Origin: Arthrobacter sp.
GTDB lineage: Bacteria > Actinomycetota > Actinomycetes > Actinomycetales > Micrococcaceae
DNA length: 45,585 nucleotides
Direction: 5' to 3'
Assembly (NCBI GenBank): GCA_030146405.1
Contig: JASLBS010000080.1
Location: 1-45,585, forward strand
Part shown: positions 23,754 through 32,563 of the stretch, in pieces
Position numbering within the stretch: the stretch's first letter is position 1
How the letters are laid out: each line of letters starts with the position of its first letter
Notes under the pieces: generated by a model
The model's database searches: none
What the model saw: the letters and a program-made list of their open reading frames with translations, nothing else
Told to the model about the DNA's origin: nothing
Position numbers and translations under genes: made by a program

Positions 23754-23789
23754 CCTGTGGCTCCGACCGGGATCGATCGGAGCCACAGG
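23754..23789 (-). terminator. Intergenic stem-loop between chvE and mmsA
   Basis: CCTGTGGCTCCGA (23754-23766) pairs perfectly with 23777-23789 around a 10-nt loop. Placed 20 nt after the binding-protein stop inside the operon, it probably limits read-through and protects the upstream message, giving excess binding protein. Confidence 0.75.
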
Positions 23790-23808
23790 CACTAGGGGTG
23801 GTGCAGGA

Positions 23809-24930
23809 CTACTGGTTGAGGTCGCCCTCTTCGTAGAAGCCGCTCTCGACGAGGACGGACTCGTAGTTCTCGACCGTGACGATCTGCGATTCGAGCAGGT
23901 AGGCCGGGACGATCTTGACGTTGTTGTCGTACGTCTCGGTGTCGTTGACCTCGGGCTCCTCGCCCTTCATGAGGGCGTCCACCATGGCCACGGCCTGCCC
24001 GCCGAGCTCGCGGACGTCCTTGAAGATCGTGGAGTACTGCTCCCCGGCGATGATCGAGTTCACCGAACCGACCTCGGCGTCCTGTCCGGTGACGACGGGC
24101 AGGTCGCTGGCAGGGTACCCGCCGGAGGTCAGTGCCGAGATGATGCCGATGGAGAGGCCGTCGTAGGGCGAGAGCACGCCCTCGATGCGCTCCCCGCCGC
24201 CCACGGTGAGGAGGTCCTCCATGCGGTCCTGCGCGGTGTCGGGGAGCCAGCGCAGGATCGCAGCCTGCTCGAAGCTCGTCTGACCACTCGGTACGCGGAG
24301 CACGCCGCTGTCCAGGTACGGCTGGAGGACCGTCATGGCGCCCTCCCAGAAGAACGTGGCGTTGTTGTCGTCGGGGCTACCGGCGAACAGTTCGACGTCG
24401 AAGGGTCCCTCCTCGCCCGTCTCGTTGCCCTCGGCGTCGAGCACACCGAGCCCGATGAGCAGCGACGTGCCCTGCTGGACGCCGACCTCCTGGTTGTCGA
24501 AGGTGGTGTAGTAGTCCACGGTGTCGGAGTCATTGATCAGGCGGTCGTAGGCGATGACCGGGATGTCCTGGGCCTCCGCCTGATCGAGCACGCCGGTCAG
24601 CGCAGTACCGTCGATCGAGGCGATCACGAGGGCACTCACACCGCCGTTGATCATGTTCTCGATCTGGGAGAGCTGCGTGGGGATGTCGTCGTTCGCGTAC
24701 TGGAGGTCGACCTGGTAGCCCAGCTCCTCGAGCTGACTCTCGACGTTGGCGCCGTCGGCGATCCAGCGCTCCGACTGCTGCGTGGGCATGGCCACACCGA
24801 TGGTGATGTCCTCCGCTGCCTGACCCTCGCCGGGGGCGGCGTCCCCGCCCCCGCGGCTGCCACCGCACGCGGACAGGCTGAGGGTCAGGATGCTGGCGGC
24901 CGCGATGCCGGCCAGGTATTTCCGATTCAT
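23809..24930 (-). CDS. chvE: Sugar-binding lipoprotein, ChvE family (probable L-arabinose)
   Basis: 373 aa. A lipoprotein signal ends at LSAC (19-22). The periplasmic-binding fold type I shows DITIGVAMPTQQSERWIADGANVESQLEELGYQVDLQYANDDIPTQLSQIENMINGGVSALVIASIDG, then IPVIAYDRLI, and later LPVVTGQDAEVGSVNSIIAGEQYSTIFKDVRELG. These are ChvE/XylF features, with sugar contacts in the SERW and YDRL regions. It follows araA after 58 nt. The start ATG has only a weak AGAAAGA site, surprising for a protein normally made in excess. Confidence 0.88.
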   Translation of the reverse strand: MNRKYLAGIAAASILTLSLSACGGSRGGGDAAPGEGQAAEDITIGVAMPTQQSERWIADGANVESQLEELGYQVDLQYANDDIPTQLSQIENMINGGVSALVIASIDGTALTGVLDQAEAQDIPVIAYDRLINDSDTVDYYTTFDNQEVGVQQGTSLLIGLGVLDAEGNETGEEGPFDVELFAGSPDDNNATFFWEGAMTVLQPYLDSGVLRVPSGQTSFEQAAILRWLPDTAQDRMEDLLTVGGGERIEGVLSPYDGLSIGIISALTSGGYPASDLPVVTGQDAEVGSVNSIIAGEQYSTIFKDVRELGGQAVAMVDALMKGEEPEVNDTETYDNNVKIVPAYLLESQIVTVENYESVLVESGFYEEGDLNQ

Positions 24931-24955
24931 GGTGGATCTTTCTTGTGTGGAGTTT

Positions 24956-24971
24956 CCGGCAACGTTGCCGG
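24956..24971. promoter_or_regulatory. 16-bp perfect palindrome between araA and chvE
   Basis: CCGGCAACGTTGCCGG is a perfect palindrome centred on CG, the shape of a LacI-family operator. It is unlike the ATGTGA-type operator at araB. It has no loop, so a terminator is less likely. It could put the transporter genes under an extra regulator. Confidence 0.5.
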
Positions 24972-24988
24972 CTTTCGGGAGGAAGTTC

Positions 24989-26503
24989 CTACAGTTTTTG
25001 TGCGAGGCGGTAGTAGGCCGCGTTCCAGCGTAGTTCGCGCTGGAAGTCCCGCAGGGTGGTGTCGGCGTCGATCCGCAGCAGTTCCACCTCGGCGATGTCG
25101 GCGAAGTCCTCGAAGACCTCGATGCCGACGGCGGTGGTGAGCACCGTGTGGTGGGCCGCCCCGGCGCTGAGCCAGGCCGCCGCGGACGTCTCCAGGCTCG
25201 GCTCGGGCTTCCAGACCGCCCGTGCCACGGGCAGGTTGGGGAGCGGGGCATCGGGTGGCACGATCTCGACCACGTTGGCGGTGAGGCGGAAGCGGTCCCG
25301 CATGTCCGACATGGCCATCACGACGCCGGTTCCCGCGTCCGTGTCGAACACGAGCCGGACGGGATCGTCCTTGCCGCCGATGCCGAGGGGATGCACCTCC
25401 AGGGTGGGCTTCGACGTGGTCAGGGTGGGGCAGATCTCGAGCATGTGCGCTCCGAGGATCTTCTCCTCCCCCGGGACCAGATGGTACGTGTAGTCCTCCA
25501 TGAGGGAGGCACCACCGGGCAGCCCTGCACCCATGACCTTGGCAGCGCGCACCAGCACGGCGGTCTTCCAGTCACCCTCGGCACCGAACCCGTAACCGCG
25601 GGCCATGAGCCGCTGGACGGCGAGTCCCGGCAGCTGGCGGAGCCCGCCGAGGTCCTCGAAGTTGGTGGTGAAAGCACCGAACCCGCCCTCCTCGAGGAAG
25701 GACAGCAGACCCAGTTCCTGGCGCGCACCGTAGCGCAGCGACTCGTGGCGCTCGCCGCCGCGGCGCAGTTCCGGGACGACGTCGTACGTCTCCTCGTACT
25801 CCTCCACGAGCGCGTCGACGTCGGCATCGGTCTGGGCGTCCACCACGGCCACGAGGTCATTGACGCCCCACGTGTTGATGGAGACACCGAACCGCAGTTC
25901 CGCCTCGGTCTTGTCGCCCTCGGTCACAGCGACGTTGCGCATGTTGTCGCCGAAACGAGCCACCTTGAGCTCGTGCACGGCGGCCCAGCCCGCGGCTGCA
26001 CGCTGCCACGAGGACACCTTCGCGCACACGTCGGGGTTGGAGACGTGGCCCACCACGGTCTTCCGCGGAACACCGAGGCGCGACTGGATGTACCCGAACT
26101 CGCGGTCGCCATGGGCGGCCTGGTTCAGGTTCATGAAGTCGAAGTCGATCTCGCCCCAGGGCAGGGCGACGTTGATCTGGGTGTGCAGGTGCAGCAGTGG
26201 CTTGCGCAGTGCATCCAGACCCGCGATCCACATCTTCGCCGGGCTGAAGGTGTGCATCCAGGCGATCACGCCGATCGCGTTGTCGTCCGCGTTGACGTCC
26301 AGCGCCATGCGGCGGATGGACGCGGAATCCTTCAGCGTGGGCTTCCAGACCACCTTGACGGGAAGCCCGGCGTCGCCGAGCATCCGCACGATCTCCTGGG
26401 ACTGCTCCGCCACCTGCTGGAGGGTCTCCTCGCCGTAGAGGTCCTGGCTGCCCGTGACGAACCAGACTTCATAGGTGTCGAGGGTTGTGTTGAGGGCGCT
26501 CAT
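24989..26503 (-). CDS. araA: L-arabinose isomerase
   Basis: 504 aa, usual length. It converts L-arabinose to L-ribulose and needs Mn2+. The start is YEVWFVTGSQDLYGEETLQQVAEQS, a strong family mark. Candidate metal ligands lie in GAEGDWKTA, LMEDYTYHL and ILGAHMLEICPT. HTFSPAKMWIAGLDALRKPLLHLHTQ and EIDFDFMNLNQAAHGDREFGYIQSRL are also diagnostic. The ATG at 26503 overlaps the araD stop (ATGA). The frame is open further upstream, but only as a shadow of araD. Confidence 0.96.
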   Translation of the reverse strand: MSALNTTLDTYEVWFVTGSQDLYGEETLQQVAEQSQEIVRMLGDAGLPVKVVWKPTLKDSASIRRMALDVNADDNAIGVIAWMHTFSPAKMWIAGLDALRKPLLHLHTQINVALPWGEIDFDFMNLNQAAHGDREFGYIQSRLGVPRKTVVGHVSNPDVCAKVSSWQRAAAGWAAVHELKVARFGDNMRNVAVTEGDKTEAELRFGVSINTWGVNDLVAVVDAQTDADVDALVEEYEETYDVVPELRRGGERHESLRYGARQELGLLSFLEEGGFGAFTTNFEDLGGLRQLPGLAVQRLMARGYGFGAEGDWKTAVLVRAAKVMGAGLPGGASLMEDYTYHLVPGEEKILGAHMLEICPTLTTSKPTLEVHPLGIGGKDDPVRLVFDTDAGTGVVMAMSDMRDRFRLTANVVEIVPPDAPLPNLPVARAVWKPEPSLETSAAAWLSAGAAHHTVLTTAVGIEVFEDFADIAEVELLRIDADTTLRDFQRELRWNAAYYRLAQKL

Positions 26504-27213
26504 GCAGGGGCTCCTGGTGTAGAAGGCTGACCGTACACGTTCTGGTACCGGTCGAAGAGTGAGTCGATGTGCTCGGACTGGATGCCCGCCGGGGCACCGA
26601 GCTGGCGGGAGATGTGCACCGTACGGGCCACGTCCTCGAGCATCACCGCGGCCTTGACGGCGTCCTTCGCGTTCTTGCCGATGGTGAACGGGCCGTGGCT
26701 CTTCATGAGCACGCCGCGCGACCGGTGGCCGGTGAGGGTGTCCACGATGCCGCGGCCGATCGAGTCGTCGCCGATGATCGCGAACGGACCGACGGGGATC
26801 TCGCCACCGAACTCGTCCGCCATGGCGGTGATGACGCACGGGATCGGCTCTCCGCGCGCGGCCCACGCCACCGCATAGGTGGAGTGGGTGTGGACCACTC
26901 CGCCCACCTCGGGCATGTGCCGGTAGACGTAGGCGTGGGCGGCGGTATCGCTCGACGGCGACCGCTCGGACCCGGGTGTTCCCTCGATGACGTTGCCGTC
27001 GAGGTCGCAGAGGATCTGGTTCTCCGGAGTGAGCTCGTCATAACTGACGCCGGAGGGCTTGATGACGAACAGGTCGGCTCCCGGCACACGGCCGGAGACG
27101 TTCCCTCCCGTCCAGACCACGAGTCCGTAGCGGACGAGTTCGGCGTGCAGCGCCGCGACGTCCTTGCGGACGGCCAGGATGGCGGCCTCGATCTCCGGGC
27201 TGAAGGGGCTCAT
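26500..27213 (-). CDS. araD: L-ribulose-5-phosphate 4-epimerase
   Basis: 237 aa, class II aldolase fold, cytoplasmic. It converts L-ribulose-5-phosphate to D-xylulose-5-phosphate. The phosphate and substrate loops are WTGGNVSGRVPG and IKPSGVSYDELTP. Zinc is held by the His pair in VVHTHSTYAVAW and the His in LMKSHGPFTIG. The gene starts inside the end of araB (4-bp overlap) and its stop overlaps araA, so kinase, epimerase and isomerase are coupled. Confidence 0.95.
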   Translation of the reverse strand: MSPFSPEIEAAILAVRKDVAALHAELVRYGLVVWTGGNVSGRVPGADLFVIKPSGVSYDELTPENQILCDLDGNVIEGTPGSERSPSSDTAAHAYVYRHMPEVGGVVHTHSTYAVAWAARGEPIPCVITAMADEFGGEIPVGPFAIIGDDSIGRGIVDTLTGHRSRGVLMKSHGPFTIGKNAKDAVKAAVMLEDVARTVHISRQLGAPAGIQSEHIDSLFDRYQNVYGQPSTPGAPA

Positions 27214-28943
27214 GCCGACACCGCCTGCTGGGTAGATACCGTGCGGGCGGATCGGCGGAGTGCCTTGAGCCGGTGCATGACGTCGTTGGTCCCGCGGCCG
27301 AAGTAGTCGTGCAGTTCGGCGTACTCGCGGTAGAGCGCGTCATAGGCCGCGGCGCGTTCCGCATCGGGCGTGTAGGCGGCACGGTTGAGGCTACCCATCG
27401 CGGCGGCGGCCGCGTGGATGTCCTCGTACGCACCGGCGGCGACGGCGGCATGGATGGCCGAGCCCAGTGCGGGTCCCTGCGAGCTGCCGATCACGGAGAT
27501 GGGCATGTTCAGCACGTCCGCGTAGACCTGCATGAGGAAGGGGTTGCGGATGAGCCCGCCCGCGGCGACGAACTCGGTCACGGGTACGTCGGAGGCGTTG
27601 AAGGTCTCCACGATCTTGCGGGTACCGAAGGCCGTGGACTCGAGCAGCGCGCGGTACACCTCGTGCGGCTTGGTGGCCAGCGTCAGGCCCACGATGGTGC
27701 CGGACAGCTCGTGGTCGACGAGGACCGAGCGGTTGCCCGAGTGCCAGTCGAGCGCCACGAGGCCGTGGGCTCCCACGGGCTCGTCCTGCGCCTGCCCGGT
27801 GAGGTACTCGTGCACGCTGAGGCCCTCGGCCGTGGCGGCGTCCTTGATCTCGCCCGGTACCTGGTTGGCAACGAACCAGGCGAAGATGTCACCCACGCCG
27901 GACTGCCCGGCCTCGTAACCGTAGAAGCCGTCCACGATCCCGCCGTTGACCACGCCGCACATGCCCGGAACCTCGCTGAGGCGGTCCGAGTTCATGACGT
28001 GGCAGGTGGAGGTGCCCATGATGGCCACCATCTGGCCCGGGTCCGTGGCCTGCGCCGCCGGAGCGGTGACGTGGGCGTCCACGTTCCCGACGGCGACCGC
28101 GATACCCGCGGGAAGGCCGGTCCAGGCCGCTGCCTCCTCGGACAGCGAGCCGGCCTTCGAGGCGAGAGCGCCGATGGTGTGCTCCACCTTCTCGCGGGCG
28201 AAACCGGCGAAGTCGGGGTTGAGCGCTGCGAGGAACTCGTCGGAGGGGTAGGCGCCGTCCTGGTAGATGCCCTTGTAGCCGGCGGTGCACGCGTTGCGCA
28301 CGTACTCGCCCGTGAGCTGCCAGACGATCCAGTCGGCGGCCTCCACCCAGTGCTCCATGAGGTCGTACAGCTCGCGGTCCTCCTCGAGCAGCTGGAGGCC
28401 CTTCGCGAACTCCCACTCGCTCGAGATCAGTCCGCCGTAGCGGGGAAGCCAGGCTTCGCCGCGCTCGGCGGCGAGCTCGTTGATGCGATTGGCCTGCCCC
28501 TGTGCGGCGTGGTGCTTCCACAGCTTCACGTAGGCGTGCGGCCGGCCCTCGTAGCCCGGCACCTCGTTGAGCGGCGTGCCGTCGGCGACGGTGGGCACCA
28601 TGGTGCAGGCGGTGAAGTCGGTGGCGATGCCGATCACGTCCTGGGGATCGATCCCCGCTTCCCGGACCGCTGCCGGGACGGCCGTGCGCAGCACGTCCAC
28701 GTAGTCCGAGGGAACCTGCAGCGCCCACTCGGGCGGCAGCTGCTCGCCTGTTGCGGCGAGGGTCGAGTCCATGACGGCGTGGGGGTACTCGAGCGTGGAG
28801 GCACCGAGTTCGGCGCCATCGGAGACGCGCACCACGACGGCGCGTCCGGACAGTGTGCCGTAGTCGACGCCGATGACATAGGTGGACCTGGTGCCGACCG
28901 GCTCCTGGGTCGCGCTGGAAGCGCCCGGGGTGGAGTTCCTCAA
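27210..28943 (-). CDS. araB: L-ribulokinase
   Basis: 577 aa, FGGY carbohydrate kinase. It phosphorylates L-ribulose with ATP. The N-terminal phosphate loop is YVIGVDYGTLSGRAVVVRVSDG, the catalytic region GNVDAHVTAPAAQATDPGQMVAIMGTSTCH, and the second signature AAGGLIRNPFLMQVYADVLNMPISV. The start is read as TTG at 28943 (protein MRNSTPGASS) because AAAGAGG lies 8 nt before it. ATGs further upstream fall in or near the operator and promoter start and would give an over-long, unrelated N-terminus. First gene of araB-araD-araA. Confidence 0.94.
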   Translation of the reverse strand: MRNSTPGASSATQEPVGTRSTYVIGVDYGTLSGRAVVVRVSDGAELGASTLEYPHAVMDSTLAATGEQLPPEWALQVPSDYVDVLRTAVPAAVREAGIDPQDVIGIATDFTACTMVPTVADGTPLNEVPGYEGRPHAYVKLWKHHAAQGQANRINELAAERGEAWLPRYGGLISSEWEFAKGLQLLEEDRELYDLMEHWVEAADWIVWQLTGEYVRNACTAGYKGIYQDGAYPSDEFLAALNPDFAGFAREKVEHTIGALASKAGSLSEEAAAWTGLPAGIAVAVGNVDAHVTAPAAQATDPGQMVAIMGTSTCHVMNSDRLSEVPGMCGVVNGGIVDGFYGYEAGQSGVGDIFAWFVANQVPGEIKDAATAEGLSVHEYLTGQAQDEPVGAHGLVALDWHSGNRSVLVDHELSGTIVGLTLATKPHEVYRALLESTAFGTRKIVETFNASDVPVTEFVAAGGLIRNPFLMQVYADVLNMPISVIGSSQGPALGSAIHAAVAAGAYEDIHAAAAAMGSLNRAAYTPDAERAAAYDALYREYAELHDYFGRGTNDVMHRLKALRRSARTVSTQQAVSA

Positions 28944-29016
28944 GGGAAAAACCTCTTTGTTCTTCTCGAGACCGGCAAGCGGTGCTCTGGTTGATCGTCG
29001 GTGCATTGCGCCGGTC

Positions 29017-29032
29017 ATGTGACCGTTCACAT
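29017..29032. promoter_or_regulatory. AraR-type operator upstream of araB
   Basis: ATGTGACCGTTCACAT has perfect 6-bp arms around a CCGT centre, the ATGT-N8-ACAT form of LacI-type AraR operators in actinobacteria. It lies just downstream of the predicted araB transcription start, where a bound repressor would block elongation. The likely ligand-responsive repressor is the neighbouring gene at 29111. Confidence 0.85.
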
Positions 29033-29042
29033 TGCGGTCACC

Positions 29043-29073
29043 AGTGTAGGGGTGCAAGTAGGGGTGATGTCAA
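29043..29073 (-). promoter_or_regulatory. araB promoter
   Basis: On the minus strand a consensus TTGACA (29068-29073) is followed after 19 nt by TACACT (29043-29048). The start would be near 29036, next to the operator. Confidence 0.75.
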
Positions 29074-29110
29074 TCACGGCAGCCGTGGAGGGCTGGATCA
29101 CTACCGGGGG

Positions 29111-30238
29111 TTACGACGGGACTTCGACCGCAGCGGTGGAGCTCCGAACGATCAGCTCGGGGACCACGTCCGCGCCGGCGAGGAGCTGTCGCTGCACAGC
29201 CGTTCCCGCGCCCTCCGCCGATGCTCCCGCATCGCCGATCAGACCCAGTAGTCGCGCCACGCACCGTGCGCCCAGCTCCGGGAAGTCCTGCCGGACCGTG
29301 GTGAGCGGCGGCCAGTAGTACGGCGCCTCGGGTACGTCGTCGAATCCCACCAGGCTCATGTCCTCGGGGACACGCCGGCCTGCTTCCCGAAGTGCGCGCA
29401 TGACCCCGAGTGCCATCTGATCGTTGGAGGAGAACACGGCGGTGATCCCCTGGTCCGCCGCGATGAGACGGCCGGCATGGTGGCCCGACTCCGCCGTCCA
29501 GTTCCCCGAGCGCAGGACCTCCGGGGAGCAACCCCAGGCCTCCATCTCCTCCTGGTACCCCCGTGCGCGGGCTTCCGTCTCGAACCAGCCGTCGGGCCCG
29601 GCGATGTGCACGATGCGGCGATGTCCCAGTTCGAGCAGGTGACGCGTGGCCAGGGCGGCTCCTCCGGACTGGTCCACGGAGAGCCGGTGGTCGTCCTGCT
29701 CGCGTGCCGAATGGACCGTGACGAAGGGCAGGGTGATGGACAGGCGCTTGATCTCCCGAAGGGTCTGCGACTGCGGCGCAAGGATGATCAGGCCGTCCAT
29801 CCCGTGCGCCAGCAGGCGGTCCAGTGCGGCCCGGATGGAGCACCCCTCCACGTTGTCGAGATGGGCGACGTCGACGGCGTAGCCGGCGCCGCGCGCCGCG
29901 CTGTCGATCGCCTGGAGACTCGCCGCCGGCCCGTACTCGAACCCTTTGCTGACCAGCACGCCGATCGTGGTGGAACGGCTGGTGACCAGCGCCCTCGCCG
30001 CGCGGTTCGGCCGGAAGCGCAACTCGTCCATGGCCACCAGGACACGGGCCCGGGTCTCGGCACGAAGACTGGAGTGACCGTTGATGACCCGCGACACGGT
30101 CTGGTGCGAGACCCCGGCCCGGCGTGCAACGTCGCGGATGTTCGCGGCCCGCGCAGGTTCCGGCGTCCGCGGTTCCCCGCGGGTGGACACCGCAGTCGCG
30201 GGCCCGGCCGCGTCAGTGGGCGTCGACAACGGTGTCAT
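29111..30238 (-). CDS. LacI-family transcriptional regulator, probable arabinose repressor
   Basis: 375 aa. The DNA-binding helix-turn-helix is NIRDVARRAGVSHQTVSRVINGHSSLRAETRARV (about residues 33-67) with the hinge helix FRPNRAARALVTSRSTTIGV. The sugar-binding core follows: ARGAGYAVDVAHLDN, DGLIILAPQSQ, VDQSGGAALATRHLLELGHRRIVHIAGP, and AVFSSNDQMALGVMRAL. It stands directly upstream of araB on the same strand, with the ATGTGA operator 80 bp downstream of its stop, so it most likely represses ara genes until L-arabinose or a derivative binds. The ATG at 30238 overlaps the nitrilase gene by 26 bp. The 32 residues before the HTH are longer than usual, so a later start is possible. Confidence 0.88.
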   Translation of the reverse strand: MTPLSTPTDAAGPATAVSTRGEPRTPEPARAANIRDVARRAGVSHQTVSRVINGHSSLRAETRARVLVAMDELRFRPNRAARALVTSRSTTIGVLVSKGFEYGPAASLQAIDSAARGAGYAVDVAHLDNVEGCSIRAALDRLLAHGMDGLIILAPQSQTLREIKRLSITLPFVTVHSAREQDDHRLSVDQSGGAALATRHLLELGHRRIVHIAGPDGWFETEARARGYQEEMEAWGCSPEVLRSGNWTAESGHHAGRLIAADQGITAVFSSNDQMALGVMRALREAGRRVPEDMSLVGFDDVPEAPYYWPPLTTVRQDFPELGARCVARLLGLIGDAGASAEGAGTAVQRQLLAGADVVPELIVRSSTAAVEVPS

Positions 30239-31019
30239 TCGGGGCGAATCTCCGGTTGCGGAGCACCGGCAGGAACTCGCGGACGTCGTCGACCCTGCGC
30301 CGGGTGACATCCACCGTGACGATGCCCCGTTCCTCGTCCTCGAGGTATCCCTGCGGAATCCCCATCGGGTCGATCACCGCCGAGTGGCCGATCGTATGCC
30401 CGCTGGAGGTGCCCGCCGCGGCCACCCACACCGTGTTCTCGATGGCGCGGGCCCTCAGCAGCGTCTCCCAGTGCTCGATCTTGTGCTCGCCCTTGAACCA
30501 GGCGGCCGGAACACAGATGAGGTCCGCTCCGGCATCGGCCAGGGCGCGTGCCTGCTCGGGGAAGCGGACGTCGTAGCAGGTCATCAGACCCACGCGTATG
30601 TCGCCGAGCTCCGCGACCTTGATGCCGCCGTCACCCGGCTTGATCCGCGTGGACTCGGAATAGCTGAAGGCATCATAGAGATGCAGTTTGCGGTAGGTGT
30701 CCACGATGCGACCGGTGGCGTCGATGAGCACCAGGGTGTTGAAGGGCCGTTCCTCGCCGCTGGACTCGTACCCGCCGGCCACAACCGCGATACCGTGCTG
30801 GATGGCCAGGAAGGAGAGCTGCTGCACGAAGGAGCTCCAGGATGCCTCGACCGCCTCCTGCAGCGAGCCCTCGATCTTCCCGATCGAGAACATCGACTCC
30901 TCGGGGAAGACGATCAGCTCCGAGCCGGCGGCGCTCGCCTCGGCCGTGAGCTCTCCCATGACGGCGAGGTTCTCCGGGACGTCCCCACCGGGTCTGAACT
31001 GACCAACGCTGACCTTCAT
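30213..31019 (-). CDS. Carbon-nitrogen hydrolase (nitrilase superfamily, Nit2/omega-amidase-like)
   Basis: 268 aa, cytoplasmic. The Glu-Lys-Cys triad is complete: Glu in LIVFPEESMF, Lys in TYRKLHLYDAFSYSES, Cys in VGLMTCYDVRFPEQA. The conserved PAAWFKGEHKIEHWETLLRARAIEN and HSAVIDPMG follow. The family cleaves amides or nitriles to acid and ammonia. KLHLYDAF fits the Nit/omega-amidase branch, but the substrate is not certain. The ATG has GAGGGG 7 nt upstream. It diverges from the DUF427 gene, and the lacI-type gene overlaps its end. Confidence 0.88.
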   Translation of the reverse strand: MKVSVGQFRPGGDVPENLAVMGELTAEASAAGSELIVFPEESMFSIGKIEGSLQEAVEASWSSFVQQLSFLAIQHGIAVVAGGYESSGEERPFNTLVLIDATGRIVDTYRKLHLYDAFSYSESTRIKPGDGGIKVAELGDIRVGLMTCYDVRFPEQARALADAGADLICVPAAWFKGEHKIEHWETLLRARAIENTVWVAAAGTSSGHTIGHSAVIDPMGIPQGYLEDEERGIVTVDVTRRRVDDVREFLPVLRNRRFAPNDTVVDAH

Positions 31020-31100
31020 CCTGCCGCCCCTCATCCTCGTGTGCCGACCTTGCATCAAGCCTACAGAATGGTTGCCGGTACGCCGGAGTAACCTGACGCC

Positions 31101-31607
31101 ATGACCATCCCATCGAAGACCAAGCGCATTCCACCCCGCCCCGGCCAGGAATCCGTCTGGGACTACCCGCGGCCGCCGCGTGTGGAAGGAACGCCCGCCA
31201 CCATCGAGGTGCACTTCGGGGGTCGCCTGATCATCCGGACGCGCGACGCCGTCCGTGTGCTCGAGACGAGCCACCCTCCCGTCTACTACCTGCCCATCGC
31301 CGACTTCACCGCGGGCGTGCTGGTTGCGGTCGAGGGCACCACGCACTGCGAGTTCAAGGGCAGGGCGAGTTACTTCGACGTCGTCTCGGGTGAAGCCCAC
31401 AGCCCGCGCGGCGCCTGGACCTACCCGTCCCCCGTGCGCGGCTTCGAGGCACTCTCCACGCGCGTGGCGCTCTACCCGTCCCTCATGGACACCTGCACCG
31501 TGGACGGCGAGACCGTCCGGGCGCAGGAGGGTGACTTCTACGGCGGTTGGGTCACGGCCGCCGTCGTCGGGCCGTTCAAGGGTGGCGCCGGCACCTGGGG
31601 CTGGTAG
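31101..31607 (+). CDS. DUF427 family protein
   Basis: 168 aa, cytoplasmic. The DUF427 core is seen: WDYPRPPRVEGTPATIEVHFGGRLIIRTRDAVRVLETSHPPVYYLP (about residues 18-63), then CEFKGRASYFDVVSG and AAWTYPSP-like GAWTYPSPVRGFEAL. A second stretch gives DGETVRAQEGDFYGGWVT. The family is compact, beta-rich and of unknown function. It is transcribed away from the nitrilase gene, with CGGAG before its start. Confidence 0.85.
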   Translation: MTIPSKTKRIPPRPGQESVWDYPRPPRVEGTPATIEVHFGGRLIIRTRDAVRVLETSHPPVYYLPIADFTAGVLVAVEGTTHCEFKGRASYFDVVSGEAHSPRGAWTYPSPVRGFEALSTRVALYPSLMDTCTVDGETVRAQEGDFYGGWVTAAVVGPFKGGAGTWGW

Positions 31608-31714
31608 CAGACCGGGGACGACGGCGGCATCGCGCGCCGGTACCCGGCCGGCGGCCAGAACGCCCTGCTAGAGTGCCACGCTGAGCACGCGGCATTTCGA
31701 GGAAGGCACCCACA

Positions 31715-32491
31715 ATGACCATCAAGGGAACAGCAACGGGTAGGTGGCTGGCAGCGGTCGCCCTCATCGGCTCCATCGCGGTACTGGGCGGGTGCAGCGC
31801 CCCGGACGACGATCAGGCGGACGCGCCGGAATCGAGCGCTGCTGCTGATCCGTCGAACCCCGGGGACGCTGCACTCCCGGAACCGGATCTCGAGGACCTC
31901 CCCGACGTCGTCGCCGTCGTCAACGGCACCGAGATCGGCAAGGACGAGTTCACGGCCGCCTACGAGACACAGTTCGCGCAGGCTGCCGATCAGGCACAGA
32001 TCGGCGGGCAGGATGTGGACCAGGACCTCCTGAAGGCCAGCGTCGCGGAGAACCTCGTGAGTACGGAGCTGCTGCGCCAGGAAGCGGACAGCCGCGGCAT
32101 CGAGGCAACGCCCGAGGCCCGGTCCGGGGCCATCGAGGACCTCCTGCAGCAGACCCAGCTCAGCTCCGAGGAGGAGCTCCGCGAGGCCTTCGCGGACCAG
32201 GGCCTCGACAACGCGGAGTTCGACGCCCGGCTCGTGGACCAGGTACGAATCGATGCCCTTCTCACGCAGGAGGCTGGTGACACCACTCCGACCGACCAGG
32301 AGGTGGAGGACGCCTACGATGCCGCGCAGGCCGAGCAGGAGGCCGCGGGCGAGACCGCCACGCCGATCCCGCCCCTCGAGGACGTGCGCCCCCAGATCGA
32401 GTCCCAGCTGGCGGGGGCCAAGACGTCGGAGGCCACCCAGGCGCTGATCGCACAGCTCCGCGAGGACGCCGACGTCACCGTCACCCTCTAG
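31715..32491 (+). CDS. SurA N-terminal domain lipoprotein
   Basis: 258 aa. A lipoprotein signal ends in LGGC (near residue 27). An acidic Asp/Pro/Ser-rich linker leads to a SurA-type N-terminal chaperone region: VVAVVNGTEIGKDEFTAAYETQFAQAADQ, then LVSTELLRQEADSRGIEATPEARSGAIEDLL and long polar helices. No parvulin (peptidyl-prolyl isomerase) domain is present. It is probably an outer-face chaperone or foldase-like protein anchored in the membrane. GAGGAAGG sits about 9 nt before the ATG, and TAGAGT (31669-31674) may be its -10 box. Confidence 0.85.
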   Translation: MTIKGTATGRWLAAVALIGSIAVLGGCSAPDDDQADAPESSAAADPSNPGDAALPEPDLEDLPDVVAVVNGTEIGKDEFTAAYETQFAQAADQAQIGGQDVDQDLLKASVAENLVSTELLRQEADSRGIEATPEARSGAIEDLLQQTQLSSEEELREAFADQGLDNAEFDARLVDQVRIDALLTQEAGDTTPTDQEVEDAYDAAQAEQEAAGETATPIPPLEDVRPQIESQLAGAKTSEATQALIAQLREDADVTVTL

Positions 32492-32511
32492 CCCGGGTCA
32501 GCAGGATCCCC

Positions 32512-32562
32512 CCTCACCGGCACCACGGCGTGCGGTGCCGTAGTGCCGTGGTGCCGGTGAGG
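32512..32562. terminator. Long stem-loop terminator between the lipoprotein gene and purA
   Basis: An 18-bp perfect stem pairs 32512-32529 (CCTCACCGGCACCACGGC) with 32545-32562 around a 15-nt loop. It serves both convergent genes and touches the purA stop. Confidence 0.85.
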
Positions 32563-32563
32563 A

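Noticed and set aside
28944..29057. araB starting at an upstream ATG
   Set aside because: Those starts fall in or beside the operator, lack a ribosome site and add residues not expected for ribulokinase.
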